DNA of 64,000 bases from Prosthecodimorpha hirschii (GTDB lineage: Bacteria > Pseudomonadota > Alphaproteobacteria > Rhizobiales > Ancalomicrobiaceae), in NCBI RefSeq assembly GCF_001305515.1, contig NZ_LJYW01000001.1:2760253-2824252 (forward strand), written 5' to 3'. The number at the start of each line of letters is the position of its first letter. Position 1 is the stretch's first letter. A program made the position numbers and the translations under genes. This document shows, piece after piece, positions 41,283-50,864 of this stretch. Below the pieces are notes generated by a model. That model had not been told where the DNA came from, searched no databases, and worked only from the letters and a program-made list of their open reading frames with translations.

Positions 41283-42224
41283 ATGCCGGCTCTCCTCCGC
41301 CGCTTCCTGCCCGTCTTGATCCTGCTGGCGCTGGTCGTCGCGCTGCCGTTCCTTCTGAAATCGGCCTACCAGCTGCGGGTGGCCACGCTGGTCTTCACCG
41401 CCGGCCTGACCGCGATCGGCCTCAACATCCTGATGGGCCAGGCCGGACAGGTCAGCCTCGGCCATGCCGGCTTCGGCGGCATCGGCGCCTATGCGGTGGC
41501 GATCCTGCCGACCCACTACGGCGTCCACCCGCTCGCCGCCTTCCTGATCGGCGTGACCGCGGCCGGCCTCGTCGCCTTCGTGGTCGGCCGCCCGATCCTG
41601 CGCCTGCGCGGCCACTATCTCGCCGTCGCAACGCTCGGCATGGGCATCCTGATCGCCATGGTGATCCAGAACCAGCAGGCCCTGACCGGCGGGCCGGACG
41701 GCATGCAGGTGCCGCGCATGGAGCTGTTCGGCTGGCGGGTGCGTGGTGCGGAGACCTGGTACTGGATCTGCGGCGCATTCCTGATCGCCGGCGCCGTCCT
41801 GGCCGTCAACCTGATCGACAGCCCGACCGGACGGGCGCTGCGCGCGGTGCACGATTCCGAGGTCGCCGCCCGCGTGCTCGGCATCGACGTGGCCCGCGCC
41901 AAGCTGACCGCCTTCACCATCTCGGCCGTCTATGCGGCGACCGGCGGCGCGCTGCTCGCCTTCGTCAATGCCTTCGTGACCCCGGACATCGCCGGCTTCC
42001 TGCATTCGGTCGAATTGGTCACCATGGTGGTGCTGGGCGGCCTCGGCTCGGTCGTCGGCGCGGTCGTCGGCGCCGCCATCCTGGTCGTGCTGCCGCAAGT
42101 GCTGACCGTGTTCCACGAATACGAGCATCTCGCCATCGGCCTGATCATGATCGGCGTCATGATCTTCATGCGCGCCGGCGTGGTGCCGACCCTGATCGGG
42201 CTTGTCCGCGGGAGGTCCGCATGA
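41283..42224 (+). CDS. livM: Branched-chain amino acid-type ABC transporter permease (LivM-like)
   Basis: A 313-residue permease. Characteristic segments: GLNILMGQAGQVSLGHAGFGGIGAYAVA, LRGHYLAVATLGMGILI, and VVLGGLGSVVGAVVGAAILVVLPQ (ATPase-contact region). The protein begins with one extra N-terminal hydrophobic helix, typical of LivM. Its TGA overlaps the livG ATG by ATGA (42221-42224), so translation is coupled. Confidence 0.93.
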   Translation: MPALLRRFLPVLILLALVVALPFLLKSAYQLRVATLVFTAGLTAIGLNILMGQAGQVSLGHAGFGGIGAYAVAILPTHYGVHPLAAFLIGVTAAGLVAFVVGRPILRLRGHYLAVATLGMGILIAMVIQNQQALTGGPDGMQVPRMELFGWRVRGAETWYWICGAFLIAGAVLAVNLIDSPTGRALRAVHDSEVAARVLGIDVARAKLTAFTISAVYAATGGALLAFVNAFVTPDIAGFLHSVELVTMVVLGGLGSVVGAVVGAAILVVLPQVLTVFHEYEHLAIGLIMIGVMIFMRAGVVPTLIGLVRGRSA

Positions 42225-43006
42225 GCACCGTGCCGATCCTCGAACTCGACGGCATCTCGATCGCCTTCGGCGGCCTGAAGGCGCTGTCGAATGTCTGCTT
42301 CCGGGTCGAGAAGGGCGAGATCTTCTCGGTCATCGGCCCGAACGGCGCCGGCAAGACCACGCTCTTCAACATCGTCTCGGGCGTCTACCGGCCGCAGTCG
42401 GGGTCCGTGAAGCTCGCCGGCACGACGGTCACCGGCGAACCGCCGAACCGGCTCGCCGCCCGCGGCCTGTCGCGCAGCTTCCAGAACCTGCAGATCTTCG
42501 CCCGCATGAGCGCGGCCGAGAATGTCATGGTCGGGCGCCACCTCAAGGAGAGCCGCAACGTGGCGGCGCATCTCCTCGGGCTCGGCGGGCGCGACAACCG
42601 GGCGAGCCGGGCGCGCGCGATGGAGCTCCTCGCCCTGATCGGGCTCGAAGGCGAGGCCGACACGCCGGCCGGCGCGCTGCCCTACGGCGCCGCCAAGCGC
42701 CTGGAGATCGCCCGCGCGCTCGCCACCGAACCCTCGCTCCTGCTGCTCGACGAACCGGCCGCCGGCTGCAACCCGGTCGAAACCGGCGAGATCGAAGAGG
42801 TCATCCGCAGGATCGCCGCCATGGGCGTCACCGTCGTCCTGGTCGAGCACGACATGAAGCTGGTCATGCGCATCTCCGACCGCATCCATGTGCTGAACTA
42901 TGGCGAGACGCTTGCGGAAGGGCGGCCGCAGGACATCCGTACCCACCCGAAGGTGGTCGAGGCCTATCTCGGCCGCCACGGCGCCCGGGAGGCGGCCCAT
43001 GCCTGA
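42221..43006 (+). CDS. livG: Branched-chain amino acid-type ABC transporter ATP-binding protein (LivG-like)
   Basis: A 261-residue ATPase: Walker A GPNGAGKTT, Q-loop SFQNLQIF, the expected LSGGQ position replaced by a degenerate LPYGAAKRLEIARAL (as is usual for LivG), Walker B LLLLDEPAAGCNP, and H-loop VLVEHDMKLV. It powers transport as a heterodimer with LivF. Coupled to livM and overlapping livF by 8 bp. Confidence 0.95.
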   Translation: MSTVPILELDGISIAFGGLKALSNVCFRVEKGEIFSVIGPNGAGKTTLFNIVSGVYRPQSGSVKLAGTTVTGEPPNRLAARGLSRSFQNLQIFARMSAAENVMVGRHLKESRNVAAHLLGLGGRDNRASRARAMELLALIGLEGEADTPAGALPYGAAKRLEIARALATEPSLLLLDEPAAGCNPVETGEIEEVIRRIAAMGVTVVLVEHDMKLVMRISDRIHVLNYGETLAEGRPQDIRTHPKVVEAYLGRHGAREAAHA

Positions 43007-43757
43007 GACGCCCACGCGTGAGACGCCCATGCCCGAGACGCCCATGCAAGAGACGCTCTTGGAGGTCGCCGACCTCGCCTCCGCCTATGGCCGCGTCAAG
43101 GCGCTGAAGGGCGTCTCGGTGACGGTCAATGCCGGCGAGATCGTCAGCCTGGTCGGCGGCAATGGGGCCGGCAAGACCACGCTGCTGCGCGCCATCTCGG
43201 GCGTCCAGCCGGTCATCGGCGGCAGCGTGCGCTTCCTCGGCGAGGATGTCACCCGGCTCGCCCCGCATGCCCGCGTGGACCGCGGCATCGCGCAGGTGCC
43301 GGAGGGCCGCCAGATCTTCGCACCGCTGTCGATCGAGGACAATTTGCGCCTCGGCGCCTACCGGCGCCGCGACGACGCGATCGCCGCCGACATGGAAGCC
43401 GTCTACGAACTCTTCCCCATGCTCAAGGCGCGCCGCGCGACGCCGGCCGGCGGCCTCTCCGGCGGACAGCAGCAGATGCTGGCGATGGGCCGCGCCCTGA
43501 TGAGCCGGCCGAAGCTCCTGCTGCTCGACGAACCGTCGATGGGGCTGGCGCCGATCCTGGTCGATCAGATCTTCGAGATCATCGCCTCGCTCAAGCAGCG
43601 CGGCGTCACTGTATTTCTGGTCGAACAGAATGCCGCCGCCGCCTTGTCGATCGCCGACCGAGGTTACGTGATCGAAACCGGTAAAATTGCACATGAAGGC
43701 GAGGCCGCAAGTCTGCTGGCCGACGACCGGGTGCGGGCCGCCTACCTGGGAATATAG
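42999..43757 (+). CDS. livF: Branched-chain amino acid-type ABC transporter ATP-binding protein (LivF-like)
   Basis: A 252-residue ATPase: Walker A GGNGAGKTT, signature GGLSGGQQQMLAMGRAL, Walker B LLLLDEPSMGLAPILV, H-loop FLVEQNAAAALS. The core starts at LLEVADLASAYG (residue 19), and the first 18 residues are built from a 15-bp tandem repeat (ETPTR-ETPMP-ETPMQ). Three in-frame ATGs (42999, 43029, 43044) are therefore possible starts; the first overlaps livG. A terminator hairpin follows. Confidence 0.93.
   Translation: MPETPTRETPMPETPMQETLLEVADLASAYGRVKALKGVSVTVNAGEIVSLVGGNGAGKTTLLRAISGVQPVIGGSVRFLGEDVTRLAPHARVDRGIAQVPEGRQIFAPLSIEDNLRLGAYRRRDDAIAADMEAVYELFPMLKARRATPAGGLSGGQQQMLAMGRALMSRPKLLLLDEPSMGLAPILVDQIFEIIASLKQRGVTVFLVEQNAAAALSIADRGYVIETGKIAHEGEAASLLADDRVRAAYLGI
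43005..43049 (+). repeat. Three 15-bp tandem repeats at the 5' end of livF
   Basis: Units gagacgcccacgcgt, gagacgcccatgccc and gagacgcccatgcaa lie at 43005-43019, 43020-43034 and 43035-43049, with a fourth partial unit. Two of them contain an in-frame ATG, so each expansion adds a potential translation start. Confidence 0.88.
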
Positions 43758-43790
43758 CGGCCATCCGGCGATGCTTTGCGCGATCGGATT

Positions 43791-43810
43791 CGTCAGTGAG
43801 ACTGACGTTT
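43791..43810 (+). terminator. Terminator after livF
   Basis: A perfect 7-bp stem (cgtcagt / actgacg) with a GAG loop and a short TTT, 34 bp after the livF stop and upstream of the cspA-type promoter. Confidence 0.6.
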
Positions 43811-43833
43811 CGCAGAATGCCTGCGGATAAATC

Positions 43834-43862
43834 TTGACTTCGCTTTCGTTCGAGCCTATCTG
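43834..43862 (+). promoter_or_regulatory. Promoter of the cold-shock gene
   Basis: TTGACT (43834-43839), 17 bp, TATCTG (43857-43862). Transcription would start near 43869 and give a leader of about 140 nt before the ATG at 44012. That is similar to the long leaders that control translation of cold-shock mRNAs. Confidence 0.65.
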
Positions 43863-44011
43863 TCGAGTGCAATCAGATTGCGGCCCGGTATTGGCCCTCG
43901 ACGCGTTGAGCGTCTCGGACGTCACGCCTTCCAAAAATCTCGGTTGTTGCGCACCGCGCGGGCACGAGCGTCCGCGTGGGCGTCGATCTTATGTCTAGAA
44001 GGAATGGTCCA

Positions 44012-44230
44012 ATGGCGACCGGAAAAGTGAAGTGGTTCAACGCGCAGAAGGGCTATGGATTCATCCAGCCCGACGACGGCGGCAAGGACGTGTTCGTCCA
44101 TATCAGCGCTGTCGAGCGCGCCGGCATCTATGAGCTCGCGGAAGGTCAGCCGATCTCCTACGAGGTTCTCACCGATCGCCGCACCGGCAAGTCCTCTGCC
44201 GGCAATCTGGTCGTCAAGCAGTCGGCCTGA
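44012..44230 (+). CDS. Cold-shock protein, CspA family
   Basis: A 72-residue single cold-shock domain. RNP1-like motif [13 protein letters not shown]2-like motif VFVHIS, and start [12 protein letters not shown]. It binds single-stranded RNA and DNA and acts as an RNA chaperone. The ATG at 44012 (GGAATGG upstream) gives the usual length; an ATG at 43976 would add 12 atypical residues. Long leader upstream, DEAD-box helicase gene downstream, which is a common cold-adaptation pairing. Confidence 0.95.
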   Translation: MATGKVKWFNAQKGYGFIQPDDGGKDVFVHISAVERAGIYELAEGQPISYEVLTDRRTGKSSAGNLVVKQSA

Positions 44231-44788
44231 CAAGAGCCACTCAAAGCCGGTTTTCGGCGCCAGGATTCGGACGGATGATCTCATCCGATCCAGCCTGACC
44301 GCCGCTCTCCGGTGAGACGGTTCGGCGCGCGGGCCTCTCGCGCGCCGCTTGGTTCGGTGCAGCATATCCCCGAGATGGGGACGGACCCCACGGGGACTGG
44401 CTGCCACCGGGCCGCGACGGCCGATCCTCCTTCAGGATACGGCGCACGGGTCGCCTCCTCCGCGTGCAGGCCGCAGCCGGGAGCCTTTGCCCCCAAGCCA
44501 CGCCGCCCTGCACCATCCGGATCGGAGGCGCCGCCTCAGCAAGTGGACTTTGCCGGCCGGTTCGGCCGCCCTGCCCCGCTTGCGGCAAACTTGCCGTCGC
44601 GATTTTTCATCGCTCCATTCATGTGAAGAACACGAAATCCGTTCACGTGGATGGAAGGGTGCCGCCCCCGGGAGATTCCCGCCGGCGCCCGGTCCCCGGG
44701 GCTCCCGACTCGTGCGGAGCCGACCGACGCGGACCCGTCCCCGTCACCCGTCCGGCCTGGAGCCGGACCCCAAGAAAGTCATGTCCGC
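44231..44788 (+). other. 558-bp intergenic region with several hairpins, no supported gene
   Basis: No open frame here looks coding on either strand. Between about 44380 and 44450 the sequence can form successive small hairpins: cccc-ac-gggg, ggccg-cga-cggcc, and atcct-ccttc-aggat, whose loop region is CCTCC-like. This could be a structured leader of the DEAD-box mRNA or a small RNA with an anti-Shine-Dalgarno loop. Neither is shown. Confidence 0.4.
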
Positions 44789-46372
<1,584 letters not shown>

Positions 46373-46520
46373 GGATCGAACGCGACGGATGGGTCCCCGT
46401 CCGTCGCGTGTCCTGCGGATCGCGCATGCGGTGATGGTCCGGGCCCGGTCCGACCGGTGCGACCCGCACGGGTCAGGTCCGAGCGATCCGCGACCGCCCG
46501 CCACAACGCCATCGACGACC

Positions 46521-46555
46521 AAAGCCGGTGCTCCCCCAGGGTGCGCCGGCTTTTC
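46521..46555 (+). terminator. Rho-independent terminator downstream of the helicase gene
   Basis: An 11-bp stem, aaagccggtgc paired with gcgccggcttt (one G-U pair), then TTTTCCTTTT, about 150 bp after the stop codon. Confidence 0.8.
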
Positions 46556-46612
46556 CTTTTGGATTGCGGTTTGGGGGCGCGTTTGCGGGGCCGGTCGCCG
46601 GCAGGACGGGAT

Positions 46613-46737
46613 CATACCAACGTCCCAGGATGCTGACGCATCGGGCCGTTGAAGTAACGCGAATTTCTCATAGGCGTCAGAGGCATGAGAAATCCGCGTA
46701 TCGAATACCGACGATCATTCCATGACCGTCGGTATCA
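46613..46737 (-). repeat. Three-hairpin intergenic repeat (125 bp), beginning at the TGA stop of the cNMP-binding protein gene
   Basis: Same element as 33516-33640, about 96 percent identical (five differences counted). On the minus strand the first bases, TGATACC, include the stop codon (46737-46735) of the neighbouring gene. It ends with ...gttggtatga, giving terminal inverted repeats ATACCGACG / ATACCAACG. Confidence 0.93.
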
Positions 46738-47187
46738 GCCTTCGCGGCTGCTGCGGGCATTGGCGGCGGCGGCGAGATCCGGGCTGAGGGCGGCCAGCCG
46801 GGCCGCGAGGCGATGCTGCAGGGCGCGCACGACCTCCGGATATTCTTCGAGCACGCGGCGAAAGGTCTGGCGGCGGATTTCGATCACCGTGCTCGGCCCG
46901 GCGGCGATCGCGCTGGCCGGCCGCTCCGCCTCGATCACCAGGGCGACCTCGCCGATCAGGGCGCCGGGCGGGGCCGAGGCGACCAGGCGGGTGCCGCGCT
47001 TCAGGTCGATCCGTCCGGACACCACGACGAAGCTGCTGTCGGCGCGGTCGCCCTGCAGGAACAGGGTGGTGCGGTCGCCGAGATAGCGGGCCTCGGCGCT
47101 GAAGGCGAGCAACTTCAAGGGCTCCGACGGAAGGTCGGCAAACAGGGGCACGCGCCGCAGGACTTCGATGTCTCGCTCGAGTGTCAT
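46735..47187 (-). CDS. Stand-alone cyclic-nucleotide-binding domain protein
   Basis: A 150-residue protein made of one CRP-type cNMP-binding domain (LRRVPLFADLPSEPLKLLAFSAE, then FLQGDRADSSFVVVSGRIDL, then PGALIGEVALVIEAERPASAIA, the phosphate-binding cassette), followed by a short helical tail. It has no DNA-binding HTH. Such proteins often regulate partners in trans or sit with membrane enzymes. The partner is not evident here. It is downstream of the response regulator on the same strand with a 132-bp gap. Confidence 0.88.
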   Translation of the reverse strand: MTLERDIEVLRRVPLFADLPSEPLKLLAFSAEARYLGDRTTLFLQGDRADSSFVVVSGRIDLKRGTRLVASAPPGALIGEVALVIEAERPASAIAAGPSTVIEIRRQTFRRVLEEYPEVVRALQHRLAARLAALSPDLAAAANARSSREG

Positions 47188-47319
47188 TCGACGCGGCTTC
47201 TCAACCCATCACGCTTCCGTCCGGCCCGGTTGCGCCGAATCATGGCACCACGCACTGCCGGAGCCTGCCGGCAAGGTCGTGTGGGTATAATCGAAAAAGC
47301 GTCCGGGCGGGGGCGAAAT

Positions 47320-48003
47320 TCACGGGACGAGCTTGTAACCCCCGGATTCCGTCACCAGCAGTTCCGCATTGGACGGATCGCGCTCGATCTTCTGGCGCAG
47401 CCGATAGATGTGGGTTTCCAGCGTGTGGGTGGTGACGCCGGAATTGTAGCCCCAGACCTCGTGCAGCAGCACGTCGCGCGACACCGAGCGTTCGCCGGTC
47501 CGGTAGAGATACTTCAGGATCGCGGTCTCCTTCTCGGTCAGCCGGACCTTGGAACCGCGCTCGTCGAGCAGCAGCTTGGCGGCGGGGCGGAAGGTGTAGC
47601 GGCCGATCGTGAAGGTCGCGTCCTCGGTCTGCTCGTGCTGGCGCATGTGGGCGCGCAGGCGCGCGAGCAGCACGGCGAACTTGAACGGCTTGGCGACATA
47701 GTCGTTGGCGCCGGCCTCCAGGCCGAGCACCGTGTCCGAATCGGTGTCGTGCCCGGTCAGCATGATGATCGGCGCCTTGAACCCGTTCTTGCGCAGGAGC
47801 CGGACGGCTTCACGCCCGTCCATGTCCGGCAGGCCGACATCCATGATCAAGAGATCGACATGTTCGGTGCGCGCCAGCTGCACGCCCTTGGCGGCCGTAT
47901 CGGCTTGCTGCGTCTCGAATTCCTCGTAGAGAGACAACTGCTCGACGAGACCTTCGCGAAGATCGGTATCGTCGTCGCAGATGAGAATCTTGCGCGCCGC
48001 CAT
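47320..48003 (-). CDS. OmpR-family two-component response regulator
   Basis: A 227-residue protein. Receiver domain: acidic pocket CDDDTD, phospho-acceptor Asp55 in LLIMDVGLPD, and Lys in VAKPFKF. DNA-binding winged helix: LTEKETAILKYLYRT...RDVLLHEVWGYNSGVTTHTLETHIYRLRQKIE. No histidine kinase is next to it, so its cognate sensor lies elsewhere. It is divergent from the L,D-transpeptidase gene, which may be a target. The ATG at 48003 matches the usual start of this family (MAARKILICDDD). Confidence 0.94.
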   Translation of the reverse strand: MAARKILICDDDTDLREGLVEQLSLYEEFETQQADTAAKGVQLARTEHVDLLIMDVGLPDMDGREAVRLLRKNGFKAPIIMLTGHDTDSDTVLGLEAGANDYVAKPFKFAVLLARLRAHMRQHEQTEDATFTIGRYTFRPAAKLLLDERGSKVRLTEKETAILKYLYRTGERSVSRDVLLHEVWGYNSGVTTHTLETHIYRLRQKIERDPSNAELLVTESGGYKLVP

Positions 48004-48337
48004 GGACAGCTATCCTCGTACGCGGAATCGACAGTGGGTCCGGCGCGAAGAATTCGGCCAGACGGTGGGGGTGACAAAAAACCATCGTTCGGTGTCGAGT
48101 TCAAGGCACGCCGTCCCGCCATGGTTTCGCACCGCGCTCACGCCTGCGCGAGACCGGCGTGAGGCGGACGGCCGCCGGATCGCCGGGCCTTGCCGCGGTC
48201 CGGACGGCCGGTCATCCTTGTGCGTCGTCCACCCTGGGGCTTCGCCGCGCCCGTCGCGGGCAGCCCCCCCTTTCGAGCCCGCAGCCACCGGCGCGCGCCG
48301 TTCGCCCCCGCCGCTTCGAACCCGGTCCCGTCCGTCC

Positions 48338-48937
48338 ATGCCGCAGCGCCGCTCCTCCACCGGTCCCTCGCCCGTCGCCAGCCCATCGCCCGCCCGCCTA
48401 TCGCCCGACCGCCCACCCCCTGCCCGCCTCGTCGTCCAGGTCCGGCCCGGCCGCCCGACCGAGGGCCTGATCCGGCTGGGCGCGCTCGCCGTGCCGTGCC
48501 GGCTCGGCCGCACCGGCATCACCCGCTTCAAGCGCGAGGGCGACGGCGCGACTCCGGTCGCCGCCATGCGGGTGCTCGCGGTGCTGTACCGCGCCGACCG
48601 CATCGCGCGCCCGGCGACGCGCCTGCCGGTCAGCGCGCTGCGCCGCGACGACGGCTGGTGCGACGCGCCCGGCGACGGCCGCTACAACCGCCCCGTCCGG
48701 CTGCCCTTCGCCCCGTCCCACGAGGCGCTGTGGCGCGACGATTCCGTCTATGACGTTGTCGTCGTGCTCGACTGGAACGTCACCCGCCGCAGCCAAATGC
48801 GCGGCAGCGCGATCTTCTTCCACCTGACCCGCCCGGACCCCGCCCCGACGGCCGGCTGCGTCGCCGTCACCCTGCCCGCCATGCGCCGCCTACTCGCCCG
48901 CTTGCGTCCCGGTGCCGTGCTGGCGGTCAGGGGATGA
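48338..48937 (+). CDS. L,D-transpeptidase (YkuD-fold) family protein
   Basis: A 199-residue protein. The catalytic motif is FFHLTRPDPAPTAGCVAV with Cys174, the form found in the YkuD-like family where TAGC replaces SHGC. It may cross-link peptidoglycan or attach proteins to it. No clear signal peptide is visible after the chosen ATG; about 30 Pro/Ser/Arg-rich residues precede the domain (VVQVRPGRPTEGLIRLG). The in-frame region upstream is low-complexity, so the start is uncertain. The stop lies within a 22-bp duplication. Confidence 0.8.
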   Translation: MPQRRSSTGPSPVASPSPARLSPDRPPPARLVVQVRPGRPTEGLIRLGALAVPCRLGRTGITRFKREGDGATPVAAMRVLAVLYRADRIARPATRLPVSALRRDDGWCDAPGDGRYNRPVRLPFAPSHEALWRDDSVYDVVVVLDWNVTRRSQMRGSAIFFHLTRPDPAPTAGCVAVTLPAMRRLLARLRPGAVLAVRG

Positions 48938-48963
48938 CACACTGGCGGTCAGGGGATGACGCG
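48920..48963. repeat. 22-bp tandem duplication covering the L,D-transpeptidase stop codon
   Basis: ctggcggtcaggggatgaca-ca (48920-48941) is repeated with two or three changes at 48942-48963, and a decayed third copy follows. The TGA stop at 48935-48937 lies in the first copy. Confidence 0.88.
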
Positions 48964-48973
48964 CGGGCGGTGA

Positions 48974-49510
48974 TCAGGCGATGAACTGCGGCGGGACGTG
49001 GTCGGCGAGCCAGACCTTGTCGTGGCCGGCATAGAAGGCATGGCCGGCGGCTGCGGCCTCGCCGGCGGCGACGGTCAGGATCACGGGCGTGTCGGCCTTG
49101 CGCCGGCCGACCTCGGCGGCGGTCGCCCGGTCGGTCGAGAGATGGACATACTGGCGGCCCATCGGCCGGAGCCCGTCGGTGCGGATCGCCGCCGCCGCCT
49201 CGGGTGACGTGCCGTGGAACAGGATCGCGGGCGGCGCCGCTGCGATGCGTTCCAGTCGCTGCGGCAGCGAATGGCCGTAGATGGCGCGGATGCGGCCGTG
49301 CTCGATCGCGAAGCGGGTCTTGGACGCCGTCGCCAGCATGGTGTCGAGATCGGCGGGGACGAGATCGCGCCAGTCCGGCCGCTCGCGCTTCAGGCCTGCG
49401 ATCAGGTCCGCGACCGCGACCGCGCCGGTCTCGTCCAGTTCCAGCTCGTAGAGCCAGGGCTCGTGGCGCAGCGCATGGGCGACGCTCCGGCTGAGGGCCT
49501 TGGTGTCCAC
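48974..49510 (-). CDS. kptA: RNA 2'-phosphotransferase (KptA/Tpt1 family)
   Basis: A 178-residue protein with the Tpt1 pattern: SRSVAHALRHEPW (first catalytic Arg and His), IRAIYGHSLPQR, ILFHGTSPEAAAAI, and GRQYVHLSTDRATAAEVG. Family members remove a 2'-phosphate from RNA with NAD+, making ADP-ribose 1'',2''-cyclic phosphate. Bacteria lack the tRNA-splicing pathway that needs it in yeast, so its cellular substrate is unclear. The GTG start at 49510 has GGGAGG about 8 nt upstream. The next gene upstream, xth, is on the same strand 101 bp away. Confidence 0.9.
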   Translation of the reverse strand: MDTKALSRSVAHALRHEPWLYELELDETGAVAVADLIAGLKRERPDWRDLVPADLDTMLATASKTRFAIEHGRIRAIYGHSLPQRLERIAAAPPAILFHGTSPEAAAAIRTDGLRPMGRQYVHLSTDRATAAEVGRRKADTPVILTVAAGEAAAAGHAFYAGHDKVWLADHVPPQFIA

Positions 49511-49611
49511 CGATGATCCTCCCGGGATGGCGCCCCAGCCATGGTACCGCCATCGCGTCTCATACCATTCCCTGAGCGACTGAAAAACCGCCGCCCACGC
49601 GACGGGCGCCC

Positions 49612-50421
49612 TCACCGTTCGATGCGGGCGATCACCGGGACATGGTCGGAGGGGCGATCCCAGCCGCGCGCGGCGCGCAGCACCTCGATTGCGGCGACGC
49701 GCGGGGCGACGGCCGGGCAGGCCCAGACATGGTCCAGGCGGCGGCCCTTGTCGGCGGCGGACCAGTCGGCCGAGCGGTAGCTCCACCACGTATAGAGCTT
49801 CTGCGGGACGGGGATGTGGCTGCGCATCGCGTCGACCCAGCCGCCGCCGGTGCGGATCGCCTCCAGGGCGGCGGTCTCGACCGGGGTATGGCTGACCACG
49901 CCGAGAAGCTGCTTGTGCGACCAGACATCGTGCTCGAGCGGCGCGATGTTGAGATCGCCGACCACGATCGAGGCCCGGCCGGCCGGCGCCTTGCCGATCC
50001 ATGCGGCCATCTCGTCGAGGAACTGGAGCTTGTGGGCGAATTTCTCGTTGAGGGTCGCGTCCGGCTCGTCGCCGCCGGCGGGAACATAGAGATTGTGGAT
50101 CTCGACGCCGTCGCCGCCGTCGTCGACGGTCACCGCGATGTGGCGCGCGTCGCCCTTGTCGCAGAAGCCGCGCCGGTCGATCGCCGCGAACGGCAGGCGC
50201 GAGAGCACCGCGACGCCGTGATAGCCCTTCTGGCCGTTGATCGCCTGATGGACGTAGCCGAGCTTGCGGAAGACCGATGCCGGGAAATTCGCCTCCGGGC
50301 ACTTGATCTCCTGCAGGCAGAGCACGTCCGGCGCGCGCTCCGCCGCCAGCCTTTCGACCAGGTCGGTGCGGATGCGGACGGAATTGATGTTCCAGGTGGC
50401 GAGGGTGAAGGAACGGGCCAT
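49612..50421 (-). CDS. xth: Exodeoxyribonuclease III
   Basis: A 269-residue AP endonuclease/3'-exonuclease of base-excision repair. Motifs: TLATWNINSVRIR, LCLQEIKCPEANFP (metal-binding Glu), GYHGVAVLSR, VVGDLNIAPLEHDVW (Asp and Asn), and RRLDHVWACP...RPSDHVPV (catalytic Asp-His). The ATG at 50421 gives standard length. It shares direction with kptA downstream. Confidence 0.95.
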   Translation of the reverse strand: MARSFTLATWNINSVRIRTDLVERLAAERAPDVLCLQEIKCPEANFPASVFRKLGYVHQAINGQKGYHGVAVLSRLPFAAIDRRGFCDKGDARHIAVTVDDGGDGVEIHNLYVPAGGDEPDATLNEKFAHKLQFLDEMAAWIGKAPAGRASIVVGDLNIAPLEHDVWSHKQLLGVVSHTPVETAALEAIRTGGGWVDAMRSHIPVPQKLYTWWSYRSADWSAADKGRRLDHVWACPAVAPRVAAIEVLRAARGWDRPSDHVPVIARIER

Positions 50422-50645
50422 GCAGGATCTCGGATCGGCGCCACGGGGCTGACGGCCACGCGCGGCCGGTCGCATCAGGGTTTGACCGGAACCTAGACCA
50501 TCCCGCAGCCCGAGGAAATCGCCGGCCGCGCGGGAAACCGCGCGCATGCACCGGCATCTCGCCGACAGCCCCGTGCCGGATCCCCGTGCCGGGTTCCCCG
50601 GGCCGGATCCCCGACCGCCGGCGGCGCCGGCGTGGTCGCGGCCGA

Positions 50646-50683
50646 TAAAGAAAGCGCTCCGTCCCGGGGGGAGACGGAGCGCT
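50646..50683 (-). terminator. Minus-strand rho-independent terminator downstream of the TetR gene
   Basis: On the minus strand, an 11-bp stem (agcgctccgtc / gacggagcgct) with a 9-nt loop is followed by TTTCTTT. It lies about 180 bp past the TetR stop and would separate it from xth. The rest of the 443-bp gap 50422-50864 is GC-rich with ccccgtgccgg-type repeats and holds no gene I can support. Confidence 0.75.
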
Positions 50684-50864
50684 CGCGCGGCCTTGCGGAC
50701 GCGCCCGATCGGGAGGGAACACCGATCGCGGCGGATCGCCCTCGGTGCGACGGGGGACACGACCGAAGAATGGGCGACCGCCTGTGAGCGTCAATGTGGC
50801 GTGCGGCCTGGCCATTTCAAGATTACAGAAAGCTGACAGCCGCCCTCAAGGCGGCGGATCCGCC

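Noticed and set aside
44281-44496. Short minus-strand frame between the cold-shock gene and the helicase
   Set aside because: Its product has the composition of a translated structured RNA rather than a protein, and no ribosome-binding site supports it.
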